From the NCBI RefSeq assembly GCF_900185015.1, contig NZ_FXYD01000001.1, positions 124,001-188,000 of the forward strand: 64,000 bases of DNA. Direction: 5' to 3'. How positions within the stretch are numbered: the first letter of the stretch is position 1; each line of letters starts with the position of its first letter. The position numbers and the translations under genes are program-made. A model generated the notes under the pieces. The model ran no database searches. It saw only the letters and a list, made by a program, of their open reading frames with translations, and had not been told where the DNA came from. The DNA comes from Octadecabacter ascidiaceicola. Its GTDB lineage: Bacteria; Pseudomonadota; Alphaproteobacteria; Rhodobacterales; Rhodobacteraceae. This document shows, one piece after another, positions 35,263 through 44,629 of this stretch.

Positions 35263-35826
35263 ATGTCAGATGACTTTATTCTAGATACCGATGATTTGAG
35301 CCGCCGTATGGACGGTGCGATTGCCAATTTGCGGGTCGAGTTCGCTTCCCTGCGGACAGGTCGCGCGTCGGCATCAATTCTTGAACCCGTGATGGTGGAT
35401 GCCTATGGTTCCATGACGCCAATCAACCAAGTTGGTACTGTTAACGTTCCAGAGCCACGCATGGTCACGGTAAATGTTTGGGACAAAGGCCTTGTTGGTA
35501 AGGTCGAAAAAGCCATTCGCGAAAGCGGCCTTGGTATTAACCCACAAACGAACGGCACGATCATCATGCTGCCGATCCCCGAGCTCAACGAAGAGCGACG
35601 CCGTGATCTGACCAAGGTTGCCGGTACATATGCGGAAAACGCGCGGGTCAGTGTTCGCAACGTTCGTCGTGACGGGATGGATCAGATCAAAAAAGGCAAG
35701 AACGACGGCATGTCTGAAGATGACCAAAAGCTTTGGGAAGCTGAAGTTCAGGACATGACCAACGATTTCATCAAACGCATTGATGAGCAGCTTGAAACGA
35801 AACAAGACGAGATTATGCAAGTCTGA
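35263..35826 (+). CDS. frr: Ribosome recycling factor
   Basis: Splits post-termination ribosomes together with EF-G. 187 residues, the standard length. The N-terminal helix region ([23 protein letters not shown] in outline) and the [21 protein letters not shown] segment are family signatures, and the C-terminal helix ends KQDEIMQV. A short leader of 110 bases separates it from the unknown membrane protein gene, so it may have its own promoter in this genome. Confidence 0.96.
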   Translation: MSDDFILDTDDLSRRMDGAIANLRVEFASLRTGRASASILEPVMVDAYGSMTPINQVGTVNVPEPRMVTVNVWDKGLVGKVEKAIRESGLGINPQTNGTIIMLPIPELNEERRRDLTKVAGTYAENARVSVRNVRRDGMDQIKKGKNDGMSEDDQKLWEAEVQDMTNDFIKRIDEQLETKQDEIMQV

Positions 35827-35841
35827 TCCGCGTTCGCGGAT
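35826..35841 (+). other. Hairpin between frr and uppS
   Basis: ATCCGCG (35826-35832), TT, CGCGGAT (35835-35841): a perfect seven-base stem beginning at the last base of the frr stop codon. No T-tract follows, so it is more likely an mRNA stability or processing element than a terminator. Confidence 0.5.
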
Positions 35842-35874
35842 GAGAGGTAGACGAGTAGAGCGGGGGCCACTCAT

Positions 35875-36594
35875 ATGGCCAAAGATATCGAGAACGGCCC
35901 AAACCACGTGGCCATAATTATGGATGGCAATGGACGCTGGGCGCAGATGCGTGGGCGACCGCGCCTATTCGGGCACCATGCTGGTGCAAAGCGTGTGCGC
36001 GAAATTGTTGAGTCTTGCCCGAAATTTGGCGTTAAGTATCTGACAATATTTGCATTTTCGACAGAAAATTGGAAGCGCACGCAAACCGAAGTCGCTGGTT
36101 TGATGAAGTTGTTCCGCCGTTACATCCAACGCGAAGCGCGAGACTTGTTGGCCAATGGCGTGCGGGTTCGTTTCATTGGTGACCGTGTGCGCCTTGATGA
36201 CAAGCTCGTGGACCTAATGGACGAGCTGGAGTTGCTGACCGCAGGGAATGACCGCGTTCATTTGACTGTCGCCATTAACTATGGCGGTCGAGACGAGGTG
36301 GCACGCGCTACACGTCGTTTGGCCCATGACGTGGCGGCAGGGAAGCTCGCCCCGAATGACGTGAACGATGAAACGCTTCCGAAGTATCTGGATACGTGTT
36401 TCTTACCAGATCCTGATCTGGTGATCCGAACAAGCGGTGAAGCGCGGATTTCGAACTTCTTACTTTGGCAATCTGCCTACGCTGAGTACGAATTCATCGA
36501 TACGCTATGGCCAGACTTTACCCCTGACGTGTTTTCCCATGTTTTGTTGGGTTTTAAGTCTCGGGAACGCCGCTTTGGTGGGGTGAAAGTCTGA
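35875..36594 (+). CDS. uppS: Undecaprenyl diphosphate synthase UppS
   Basis: Cis-prenyltransferase that adds eight isopentenyl units to farnesyl diphosphate to make the C55 carrier for cell-wall and O-antigen synthesis. 239 residues. Catalytic Asp17 is in IIMDGNGRWA, with FGHHAGAKRVREI, LTIFAFSTENWKR and DLVIRTSGEARISNFLLWQ blocks (in outline) completing the substrate site. The stop is followed after one base by the cdsA start. Confidence 0.96.
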   Translation: MAKDIENGPNHVAIIMDGNGRWAQMRGRPRLFGHHAGAKRVREIVESCPKFGVKYLTIFAFSTENWKRTQTEVAGLMKLFRRYIQREARDLLANGVRVRFIGDRVRLDDKLVDLMDELELLTAGNDRVHLTVAINYGGRDEVARATRRLAHDVAAGKLAPNDVNDETLPKYLDTCFLPDPDLVIRTSGEARISNFLLWQSAYAEYEFIDTLWPDFTPDVFSHVLLGFKSRERRFGGVKV

Positions 36595-36595
36595 C

Positions 36596-37378
36596 ATGGC
36601 GAACTGGTCCGACCTAGGCCCGCGCGTTGGCTCTGCAGCAGTCATGTCAGTGCTTGGGATCGGTGCGATCTGGCTGGGCGGCAACATTTTCCTTGGGCTG
36701 GTGTTGATTGTTACGGCGCTGATGGCTTGGGAAATTTTCGAAATGTGTGAGATGCAGCCAGAACGGGGCCGCGTTTCTATGCCGGTTGCCGTGTCTTGTG
36801 TTCTTTTCCTGTGTCTTTTCAGCGCTGGTACCATTTCTTGGCTGGCGGTATTGGCATCGGTCGTTTTGGTAGTTGGTTGTGGTTTCGCGCTTACGAAAGA
36901 GCGAATTTATGGGGCCCTGGTTCTGTTTGCGGTGTTCTGGGTCGGCTTTGGGTTGGTCGCGTTCCGCGAAGAGCAGGGGCTGGATATGCTCCTCTGGCTT
37001 ATCCTTGTGGTGATCGCCTCTGATGTGATGGGCTATTTTGCGGGGAAGACCTTTGGCGGACCGAAGTTCTGGCCCTCTATTAGTCCCAAGAAAACATGGT
37101 CCGGCACCGCTGTAGGCTGGATCGGCGCGGCATTGGTCGGGCTAGGGTTCGTGATCTGGAACGGTTCACCTTTGGGCTTGATCTTGTTGTCGGTCCTTGT
37201 GGCGTTTGCTGGGCAAATGGGCGACATTGTGGAGAGCGCATTGAAGCGCAAGACAGGCGTGAAAGACAGCTCAAATCTCATTCCGGGTCACGGTGGAGTG
37301 TTAGATCGTTTTGATGCGATTTCTGGCGCTGTGATCTTTTTGTTGGCGTTGTCTTTGGTCATTCAGGTCTCGGTCTAG
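36596..37378 (+). CDS. cdsA: Phosphatidate cytidylyltransferase CdsA
   Basis: Makes CDP-diacylglycerol, precursor of all phospholipids. 260 residues with about seven to eight hydrophobic segments throughout. The C-terminal signature region is GDIVESALKRKTGVKDSSNLIPGHGGVLDRFDAI (in outline, about 210-245), including the paired acidic residues in GD and DRFD that bind metal and CTP. Immediately follows uppS and is separated by eight bases from the dxr start, consistent with one transcript. Confidence 0.95.
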   Translation: MANWSDLGPRVGSAAVMSVLGIGAIWLGGNIFLGLVLIVTALMAWEIFEMCEMQPERGRVSMPVAVSCVLFLCLFSAGTISWLAVLASVVLVVGCGFALTKERIYGALVLFAVFWVGFGLVAFREEQGLDMLLWLILVVIASDVMGYFAGKTFGGPKFWPSISPKKTWSGTAVGWIGAALVGLGFVIWNGSPLGLILLSVLVAFAGQMGDIVESALKRKTGVKDSSNLIPGHGGVLDRFDAISGAVIFLLALSLVIQVSV

Positions 37379-37386
37379 AGGTGGGC

Positions 37387-38559
37387 ATGCGGCGCGTTTC
37401 GATCCTTGGGGCGACCGGCTCTATCGGGCAAAGCACGATTGATCTGATCGCGCGTGACCCCGAAGTATATGACGTCGTGGCGTTGACTGGTGCGCAGAAC
37501 ATTTCACAATTAATCAAAGATGCCAAAGCATTACGTGCCGAAGTTGCTGTGACTTCCGATCCTTCAAGGCTGGACGAGTTACGCGATGGCTTGGCTGGAA
37601 CTGGGATTGAGGCCGCCGCTGGCGACGCCGCCTTGATTGAGGCCGCAGCGCGTCCCGCTGACTGGGTTATGTCGGCGATTGTAGGGGCTGCTGGCCTTGC
37701 GCCGGGGTTGGAGGCGTTGAAGCACGGAACCACCTTGGCGCTGGCGAACAAAGAATCCCTTGTCACCGCTGGGACGCTTTTGATGTCTGAGGCCAAGCGG
37801 TTAGGGGCAACTGTTCTGCCTGTGGATTCCGAACATTCGGCCGTTTTTCAGGCCCTGATCGGTGAAGACATCTCCGCAGTTGAGCGCATCATCATTACGG
37901 CTAGCGGCGGTGCGTTTCGTGATCGTCCGCTTGACGCCTTGGACCGTGTTACCGTGGCCGAAGCCTCAAACCACCCTAATTGGGATATGGGGCAACGCAT
38001 CACAATCGACAGTTCGTCTATGTTTAATAAGGCCATGGAGCTTATTGAAACAAAAGAGTTTTTCGGAATTGATGCGAACAAGATTGAAACGATTGTCCAC
38101 CCCGAAAGCCTGATCCATGCGCTTGTCGGGTTCAATGACGGCGCGCTGATGGCCCATGTTGGCCCGCCAGACATGCGCCACGCCATCGGGTACGCGCTGA
38201 ACTGGCCGGATCGCAAACATGTTCCCGTGGAACGCCTTGACCTTGCCGCCATTGGCCAGCTGAATTTCCGCGCACCCGAAGCGGCCCGTTATCCCGCACT
38301 CGCCATTGCCCAAAAGGTGATGGAGGAGGGTGGCTTGACTGGGGCCGTCTTCAATGCCGCAAAAGAACAGGCGCTGGACGGGTTCCTTGCTGGCGATTGC
38401 CGTTTCACCGATATGGCGCGTGTCGTAAACGGTGTCGTTGACGTGATGTTGTCCCGCGAGGGGCTGCAAAATGCCACGATCACCCTAGATAGCGTTAACC
38501 AAGCCGACAGCATGGCGCGTGCGCTTGCTTGCGAAGAAATTGCGAAGATTGAGAGTTAG
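37387..38559 (+). CDS. dxr: 1-Deoxy-D-xylulose 5-phosphate reductoisomerase
   Basis: Second enzyme of the MEP isoprenoid pathway, converting DXP to MEP with NADPH. 390 residues from the ATG at 37387, preferred to a GTG six bases earlier because the AGAGG site is correctly spaced and MRRVSILGATGSIG is the family start. Visible are the NADPH loop GATGSIGQST, LANKESLV, the flexible and metal-binding PVDSEHSAVFQ, SSMFNKAMELIET and HPESLIHALV. It feeds the substrate used by uppS two genes upstream. Confidence 0.96.
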   Translation: MRRVSILGATGSIGQSTIDLIARDPEVYDVVALTGAQNISQLIKDAKALRAEVAVTSDPSRLDELRDGLAGTGIEAAAGDAALIEAAARPADWVMSAIVGAAGLAPGLEALKHGTTLALANKESLVTAGTLLMSEAKRLGATVLPVDSEHSAVFQALIGEDISAVERIIITASGGAFRDRPLDALDRVTVAEASNHPNWDMGQRITIDSSSMFNKAMELIETKEFFGIDANKIETIVHPESLIHALVGFNDGALMAHVGPPDMRHAIGYALNWPDRKHVPVERLDLAAIGQLNFRAPEAARYPALAIAQKVMEEGGLTGAVFNAAKEQALDGFLAGDCRFTDMARVVNGVVDVMLSREGLQNATITLDSVNQADSMARALACEEIAKIES

Positions 38560-38562
38560 ACC

Positions 38563-39975
38563 TTGGATTTCATGACAAACCTGATCCCGTCCTTCGGGAA
38601 CATCGCCTTTACGATGTTGTTCTTTGTGATCGCATTGTCGATCATCGTGGCGATTCACGAATACGGTCACTACATCGTCGGGCGCTGGTCTGGCATCCAT
38701 GCTGAGGTCTTTTCGATCGGGTTTGGCAAAGTACTGTGGAGCCGTCGTGATAAACGCGGCACCCTTTGGCAGATCGCAGCATTGCCATTTGGTGGTTACG
38801 TCAAGTTTCTAGGCGACGCGAATGCAGCCTCCGTTGGTGGTCGCGACTCCGGAGAAGAGGGTGCGAAGCTGGAGGATTACATCGAGAATCGCTCGAATTT
38901 GTCCGCTGAGGCGATTGCCCACACTGAGGCTTTGACAGAACGAAACACCATGCTCGGCGCTCCGCTTTGGGCGCGCTCTGCGACGGTTGCCGCGGGCCCC
39001 GTTTTCAATTTTATCCTGTCGTTCCTTGTGTTTGCGGGTGTCTTGATGTTCCAAGGACAGCCTACGACCCCGCTGACAGTCTCGGCTTTGCCTGGTTTTC
39101 CTGACATGATTGAACAGCAGCTTGAGGCAGGGGACCGCGTGCTTGAGGTCGAAGGCGTTGCGTTGAATTACCCCGAAGGTTTTAGTGCTGCGGTGGCGGA
39201 TGTGGAGTCCAAACCCTCTGTCGAGTACACGATTGAACGTAATGGCGAGCAAATGACGGTGCTTGGCCCGCAGCCACAGCCTGCATTCGTTCAGGCAATC
39301 ACCCCGCGATCCGCAGCGGACGATGCCGATCTGAAGATTGGCGATGTCATCGTCAGCATGAATGGCACACCGGTTTACCAGTTCAATGACATGATTGAAT
39401 TCGTCAATGAAACGCGTGAACAACCTATTTCACTGGTGGTTTGGCGCGATGGTGAGACGTTTGAAAGCACCCTAACACCACGCTTGACTGCGATCCCGCA
39501 AGCGGACGGGTCCATGCGTGACGAGCCAAAGCTTGGTATTGGAACGGGTGGTTTGTTCTTTGAACCTGCAACCGGCGCCGTGGGGATTGGCGAAGCAATG
39601 AAGCTCGCAATCCAGCAAGTGTGGTTCATCATCAAGCAGTCCATCAACGGGCTGAAGCAGATGATCATCGGCAACATAAATACCTGCAATCTGAGCGGCC
39701 CCGTCGGGATCGCGGAAACCTCCGGTTCCATGGCCAGCCAAGGCACGCTGAGCTTCATCAGCTTTATCGCTGTTTTGTCCACGGCTGTTGGCCTGTTGAA
39801 CCTGTTCCCGATTCCAATTCTTGATGGAGGGCACCTTGTTTTTCATGCCTATGAGGCGGTCACAGGTAAGATGCCGAGCGATGGTGCACTGCGAATTTTG
39901 ATGGCTGTCGGACTAGCGTTGATCGGTACCTTAATGCTGTTCGCGATTGGTAACGATCTGCTGTTCTGCCCATAA
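38563..39975 (+). CDS. rseP: Site-2 protease RseP (RIP metalloprotease)
   Basis: Intramembrane zinc protease that cleaves anti-sigma factors and residual signal peptides. 470 residues if the TTG at 38563 is used; an ATG three codons later is equally plausible. His32, Glu33 and His36 form HEYGH in the first membrane helix. PDZ-like segments lie at about 170-340, and the LDGGH motif (about 422-426) provides the third zinc ligand in the later membrane helix. An insertion of charged residues (about 85-125) precedes the second helix. The 100 bases after it hold only a weak GGGCAG/CTGCCC repeat. Confidence 0.94.
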   Translation: MDFMTNLIPSFGNIAFTMLFFVIALSIIVAIHEYGHYIVGRWSGIHAEVFSIGFGKVLWSRRDKRGTLWQIAALPFGGYVKFLGDANAASVGGRDSGEEGAKLEDYIENRSNLSAEAIAHTEALTERNTMLGAPLWARSATVAAGPVFNFILSFLVFAGVLMFQGQPTTPLTVSALPGFPDMIEQQLEAGDRVLEVEGVALNYPEGFSAAVADVESKPSVEYTIERNGEQMTVLGPQPQPAFVQAITPRSAADDADLKIGDVIVSMNGTPVYQFNDMIEFVNETREQPISLVVWRDGETFESTLTPRLTAIPQADGSMRDEPKLGIGTGGLFFEPATGAVGIGEAMKLAIQQVWFIIKQSINGLKQMIIGNINTCNLSGPVGIAETSGSMASQGTLSFISFIAVLSTAVGLLNLFPIPILDGGHLVFHAYEAVTGKMPSDGALRILMAVGLALIGTLMLFAIGNDLLFCP

Positions 39976-40075
39976 GGGCAGGTGGGAATTACCTTACAGT
40001 TGTCATGGCGCTGCCCAGAAGTTGCCACATTTGGTCGTCATATTGTTCGCAAGTTAATCCAATGAGGATAGTTCA

Positions 40076-40204
40076 ATGCAGACGATTACAGCTGGATACC
40101 AAGGCCTTAGCCTTCTTGTGAACCTGAACTGGGATCGCTTGATCTATCTTGGCACGATCGTTGCGGCACTCGGTATGGGTGCTTGGGTTGGGTCGCTGCA
40201 ATAG
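40076..40204 (+). CDS. 42-residue membrane protein between rseP and bamA
   Basis: A short gene with ATG at 40076, a GAGG ribosome-binding site about eight bases ahead, and a TAG stop at 40202-40204. The peptide has an N-terminal polar part (MQTITAGYQGLSLLVNLNWD) and one transmembrane helix (about residues 22-40) ending GAWVGSLQ. The pattern GYQGL..L..LNWDR plus one helix is one I associate with short Rhodobacteraceae membrane proteins, from memory. Neighbouring genes are rseP and bamA on the same strand, so an envelope role is plausible, but function is unknown. It is short enough that automatic gene finding may miss it. Confidence 0.6.
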   Translation: MQTITAGYQGLSLLVNLNWDRLIYLGTIVAALGMGAWVGSLQ

Positions 40205-40344
40205 CGGCTGGTTCCGTTGGTTAACGTCACCTAGGATTTTCCGAACAATCGGCATTATTTAGCGCGTCTCGCAGTTGGTTCTGTGTGACGCGTTTGTTGC
40301 TTTTGACAACCTTACGTAGCACGGGTAGACCGGACCTACTTGGG

Positions 40345-42681
40345 ATGTCTAAACGAGCAAAAAATATGAACAATGCGCTGCAAGCTGTAACTGCGATTTT
40401 GGGACGTATCCGGGTTGGGGCGACTGTCGCCCTCATGCTCGTTTCTGGGATGATGGCCATTGCCACCCCTGTAACAGCCCAAAACTTCAATTTTTCCAAC
40501 GTTTCCGTTGAAGGGAACCAGCGGATCGAAACTTCGACCATCTTGACCTATTTGGGTTTTGGCCAAGGCGAAGCGGTGACTGCGGGCGCGCTCAATGATG
40601 CGGCGCAACGGATTCGCGCAACGGGCCTGTTCGAAACTGTCGACGTCGTTCCCCAAGGGCGCACATTGGTTATTCGTGTTGAGGAATTCCCAACCATCAA
40701 CCGCATCACATTTGAAGGCAACAGCCGTGTACGGGATGCTGAACTCGGCGCCGTTGTGCAAAGCCAGCCACGCCGCGTTTACAGCCCAAACCAAGCGGAA
40801 GCTGACACAGCGGCAATTACGCAAGTCTATGCCGACCAAGGCCGCATCAACGCAACCGTTTCGCCACGCATCATCGAACGTTCAGACAACCGCGTTGATC
40901 TGGTGTTTGAAGTCTTCGAGGGCGGTTTGACCGAAGTTGAGCGTATCAGCTTTGTTGGCAACCGTGCATATGGCGAGAGCCGTTTGCGCCGCGTTCTAGA
41001 GACCAAGCAAGCCGGCATACTGCGGGCCGTCATCGGTCGTGATACCTACATTGCAGACCGTGTGGCCTTTGATCAGCAGGTTCTTACGGATTTCTACCAG
41101 TCACGCGGCTACGTAGATTTTCAGGTTCAGAATGTTGATGTGTCGCTGACACGCGAACGTGACGCTTACCTCATTACGTTTAACGTTCAGGAAGGTCAGC
41201 AGTTTGAATTCGGCAATGTGTCCGTTTCGTCCGAAGTCACAGATGCAGACCCCATCGATTATGAAAACGCGCTGCGTCTTCGCACGGGTGTAACCTATTC
41301 TCCAGATTTGATTGAGCGCGACATTGCCCGCCTTGAGCGTCTTGCGATCCAGCAAGGTCTTAACTTTGTGCGTGTTGACCCACGCATCACACGCAATGAC
41401 CGTACGTTGACATTGGATGTTGAATTCGTCCTTGTGAACGGCCCGCGTGTCTTTGTTGAGCGTATCGATATTGAAGGCAACAACACCACGCTGGACCGCG
41501 TTATTCGGTCGCGTTTTGATGTGGTAGAAGGGGACCCGTTCAACCCGCGCCAGATCCGTGAAAGTGCGGAACGTATCCGGGCACTAGGCTTTTTCGGAGA
41601 CGCCGACGTAGATGCGCGTGAGGGTTCTAGCCCAGATCGAGTTGTGATTGATGTGGATGTAACCGAGGCGCCAACTGGGTCTTTGTCATTTGGTGGTAAC
41701 TTTTCAACCGACAACGGCTTTAGTCTGTTGGCGAAGTTTAGCCAGCGTAACTTCTTGGGTCGTGGCCAGTCGCTTAACTTCAACTTCCAAGGCGGCAAAG
41801 AAAGTCAGCTGCTTAGTTTCGGGTTTACGGAGCCACGTCTTTTGGGGCGCGATTTAACTTTTGGCCTGAATGCAAGCTACCAGTCGACCGACAACCAGAA
41901 CGCTTTGTATGATACGACAACCGGCCGTTTCAGCCCGCGTATCGGATTTCCGGTAAGCGAAAATGGTCGTGTGGTTCTGTACTATGCATATGACTACACC
42001 GACATCACGGACGTCTCTACGAAGTCGACTTTCATTGTCGCTGATGCCGCGCTGGGTGGGATTGCTACAAATTCCCTTGGTTATAACTACAGCTATGACA
42101 CGCGCCGCACGGGGCTGAACCCAAATGCAGGTGTGCTGTTCCGCTTTGGGCAGGAATTTGGTGTTGGTGACGCCACTTACATCGAAACGACCGCTGAAAT
42201 TACCGCGCAAACGCTTGTTTTCTCAGAAGAAGTAACACTGCGCGCGACGCTCGAAGGTGGATACCTCAGCTATTCGGATGGTGATAGCCGGATTACGGAC
42301 CGCTACTTCTTGTCCAGCCGGACCATGCGCGGGTTCCAGCCCGGTGGTATTGGTCCGCGGGATGCTGCGACTGATGACGCATTGGGTGGTAATGCATTTG
42401 CCGTTGCGCGCCTTGAGGCTGAATTCCCACTTGGCTTGCCAGAAGAATACGGGATTTCTGGTGGCTTGTTCCTTGATTACGGTTCTGTTTGGGATGTGGG
42501 CAATGGCGCGAACGCGACCAATACGCTTTACAACGATTTCACGCCACGTACCGTTGCGGGTGTTTCGCTCTTCTGGGACACGCCAATCGGCCCATTGCGG
42601 TTTAACTACACTGAACCGCTTGATGTGCAGGCTAATGACGAGACCAAGAACTTTGACGTGACGATTTCAACGGACTTCTGA
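40345..42681 (+). CDS. bamA: Outer-membrane protein assembly factor BamA
   Basis: Omp85-family protein that inserts beta-barrel proteins into the outer membrane. From the ATG at 40345 it has 778 residues: a long n-region, then a signal peptide ending TPVTAQ, five POTRA domains (about 30-400; starts such as VSVEGNQRIE, ITFEGNSRVRD and IDIEGNNTTLD mark successive domains), and a 16-strand barrel with the loop-6 region SSRTMRGFQPGGIGPRD (in outline). The C-terminal STDF ends with the aromatic residue needed for assembly. Starts at 40285 (GTG) and 40366 are also possible; none has a strong ribosome-binding site. Confidence 0.95.
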   Translation: MSKRAKNMNNALQAVTAILGRIRVGATVALMLVSGMMAIATPVTAQNFNFSNVSVEGNQRIETSTILTYLGFGQGEAVTAGALNDAAQRIRATGLFETVDVVPQGRTLVIRVEEFPTINRITFEGNSRVRDAELGAVVQSQPRRVYSPNQAEADTAAITQVYADQGRINATVSPRIIERSDNRVDLVFEVFEGGLTEVERISFVGNRAYGESRLRRVLETKQAGILRAVIGRDTYIADRVAFDQQVLTDFYQSRGYVDFQVQNVDVSLTRERDAYLITFNVQEGQQFEFGNVSVSSEVTDADPIDYENALRLRTGVTYSPDLIERDIARLERLAIQQGLNFVRVDPRITRNDRTLTLDVEFVLVNGPRVFVERIDIEGNNTTLDRVIRSRFDVVEGDPFNPRQIRESAERIRALGFFGDADVDAREGSSPDRVVIDVDVTEAPTGSLSFGGNFSTDNGFSLLAKFSQRNFLGRGQSLNFNFQGGKESQLLSFGFTEPRLLGRDLTFGLNASYQSTDNQNALYDTTTGRFSPRIGFPVSENGRVVLYYAYDYTDITDVSTKSTFIVADAALGGIATNSLGYNYSYDTRRTGLNPNAGVLFRFGQEFGVGDATYIETTAEITAQTLVFSEEVTLRATLEGGYLSYSDGDSRITDRYFLSSRTMRGFQPGGIGPRDAATDDALGGNAFAVARLEAEFPLGLPEEYGISGGLFLDYGSVWDVGNGANATNTLYNDFTPRTVAGVSLFWDTPIGPLRFNYTEPLDVQANDETKNFDVTISTDF

Positions 42682-43304
42682 TGCGGTTTAGGGTGACCAG
42701 TTCGGTTTCTCGTTTGCTAGCAGGACTTGCATTCGCGCTTCTTTCGGGCGGCGCGACTGCACAACAGGCTGTCGATCCGACGTTGTTCGAGGTTCCGGCG
42801 GGGCAGGTCGCCCCGACGTTTCTGACCGTCGATATCGATCAGATGTTTACCCAGTCGCAGTTTGGGCAGCGCATCGGTCAATCCTATACTCATGGGCGCG
42901 AGGAACTCGCGACCGAGAATGGGCGAATTGCGCAGGCGCTTCGGGAAGAAGAACTCGCGCTCGCGGCACAGCGCAGTGAAATGGATGTGGCGGTGTTTCG
43001 CGAAGAAGCGCTCGCATTTGATGAAAAAGCACAAGCGATCCGACGGGCCCAAGATGCGAAAGAACGTGCACTAGAAGAGACACTGTCGCTTGGCCGCGAC
43101 CAATTCCTCAGCGCCACACGACCAATCTTAGGCGAGTTGATGGTTGAACGCGGTGCCGTTGCTATTCTTGATCGCCGTTCCGTTTTGCTGTCGCTTGGAA
43201 GCATTGATGTAACGGATGCCGCGATAGCGCGGATTGATGCAACGATCGGGGACGGTTCACAGCTGACACCCGATACGACCACAGAAGACATCCCAGAGAA
43301 CTAG
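42681..43304 (+). CDS. OmpH/Skp-family periplasmic chaperone
   Basis: A 207-residue exported protein of the Skp family, which holds unfolded outer-membrane proteins on the way to BamA. A signal peptide occupies residues 1-27 (ending ATAQ). The central part (about 60-140) is a charged coiled coil rich in Glu, Arg and Ala, as expected for the chaperone tentacles, and a small beta core (VDIDQMFTQSQFGQRI and GAVAILDRRSVLLS) flanks it. Its ATG overlaps the bamA TGA, so the pair is translated together. No lpxD follows, unlike many proteobacteria. Confidence 0.88.
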   Translation: MRFRVTSSVSRLLAGLAFALLSGGATAQQAVDPTLFEVPAGQVAPTFLTVDIDQMFTQSQFGQRIGQSYTHGREELATENGRIAQALREEELALAAQRSEMDVAVFREEALAFDEKAQAIRRAQDAKERALEETLSLGRDQFLSATRPILGELMVERGAVAILDRRSVLLSLGSIDVTDAAIARIDATIGDGSQLTPDTTTEDIPEN

Positions 43305-43385
43305 TGCGTCTTGCCGCGCCTAAGCGGTCTTGCTAGTCATATGAAACGATAATTTCGGGCGGCCAACGTCCACAGGGAGAACCAC

Positions 43386-43847
43386 ATGTCAAACCCGATC
43401 ACATCCGCAGATATCCAATTGATCCAACGGATTATCCCGCATCGCTATCCGTTCCTGCTGGTGGACAAAGTCATCGACATCGATGGCACGACGTCCGCGA
43501 CTGGCATCAAGAACGTGACGATGAACGAGCCGCATTTTCAGGGCCATTTTCCGGGCACTCCAATTATGCCAGGTGTCACAATAATTGAAGCTATGGCGCA
43601 GACTTCTGCGGTAATGGTCGGGGCGACGATGGGCCTGATGGACAAGAACATGCTGATCTATTTCATGGGCATCGATGGCTGCAAGTTCCGCCGCAAAGTT
43701 GTCCCTGGTGACGTGCTGACGATGAAGGTCGAAACAACGCGCGGCAAGCCGGGTGGCAAGGTTTGGAAATTCAAAGGTGTGGCAACGGTTGACGGCGAAC
43801 TCGCCGCAGAAGCGGAGTTCACCGCAATGATGGACATGCAGAGCTAA
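43386..43847 (+). CDS. fabZ: 3-Hydroxyacyl-ACP dehydratase FabZ
   Basis: Hot-dog-fold dehydratase of fatty acid synthesis. 153 residues. Active-site His54 and Glu68 lie in [20 protein letters not shown]. The [12 protein letters not shown] start block is present. It competes with LpxA and LpxD for 3-hydroxyacyl-ACP, which explains its place in the lipid A cluster. An AGGGAGAACCAC sequence gives a good ribosome-binding site; the gap of 81 bases after the Skp-family gene may hold a weak promoter. Confidence 0.96.
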   Translation: MSNPITSADIQLIQRIIPHRYPFLLVDKVIDIDGTTSATGIKNVTMNEPHFQGHFPGTPIMPGVTIIEAMAQTSAVMVGATMGLMDKNMLIYFMGIDGCKFRRKVVPGDVLTMKVETTRGKPGGKVWKFKGVATVDGELAAEAEFTAMMDMQS

Positions 43848-43849
43848 AC

Positions 43850-44629
43850 ATGGCCATTCACCCCTCCGCCATTATTGAGGACGGCGCACAGATCGGTGCG
43901 GATGTTTCAATCGGACCGTTTTGCATCGTTGGCCCAAAGGTCGTTCTTGGAGATCGGGTTGAACTAAAGTCCCACGTGGTGGTGACAGGTGACACGCAAA
44001 TTGGCGCGGATACGTCGATATTCCCGTTCTGCTGCATCGGTGAAATCCCGCAGGATGTGAAATTTCATGGTGAGGCTGCCAAGCTGGTGATTGGTGAGCG
44101 CAACCGGATCCGCGAACATGTCACCATGAACCCCGGCACTGAGGGCGGTGGAGGAATCACCAAAGTCGGCGACGACGGGTTCTTCCTTGCGGGCTGCCAT
44201 GTGGCCCATGACGCAATCGTCGGGGATCGGGTGATTATCGTGAACCAATCCGCCGTGGCCGGGCATTGCATCATTGAAGACGATGTAATCATCGGCGGGC
44301 TGTGCGGCATCCACCAGTTCGTGCGCATTGGCAAAGGCGCGATTATCGGGGCGCTGTCGATGGTCACAAATGACGTCATCCCACACGGTCTGGTGCAGGG
44401 CCCACGCGGGGAACTGGATGGGCTGAACCTTGTCGGGTTGAAGCGACGCGGTGTGGATCGCAAAGACATTTCGGCGCTTCGGGTTGCATTCCAAACCCTC
44501 AAGGACGGGGATGGATCCTTCATGGATCGCGCCCGCCGATTGGGGGATGAATCTGAAAGTGCCTATGTTTCTGAAATGATCGATTTCATCCTCGCCGATA
44601 CAGATCGCCATTTCCTGACCCCAAGATGA
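43850..44629 (+). CDS. lpxA: UDP-N-acetylglucosamine acyltransferase LpxA
   Basis: First enzyme of lipid A synthesis. 259 residues: a left-handed beta-helix of hexapeptide repeats (about 1-185) followed by an alpha-helical C-terminal domain. Catalytic His120 in CHVAHDAIVG corresponds to E. coli His125. The CGIHQFVRIG and GLNLVGLKRRG blocks are family-typical. It starts two bases after fabZ and overlaps lpxI by four bases. Confidence 0.96.
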   Translation: MAIHPSAIIEDGAQIGADVSIGPFCIVGPKVVLGDRVELKSHVVVTGDTQIGADTSIFPFCCIGEIPQDVKFHGEAAKLVIGERNRIREHVTMNPGTEGGGGITKVGDDGFFLAGCHVAHDAIVGDRVIIVNQSAVAGHCIIEDDVIIGGLCGIHQFVRIGKGAIIGALSMVTNDVIPHGLVQGPRGELDGLNLVGLKRRGVDRKDISALRVAFQTLKDGDGSFMDRARRLGDESESAYVSEMIDFILADTDRHFLTPR

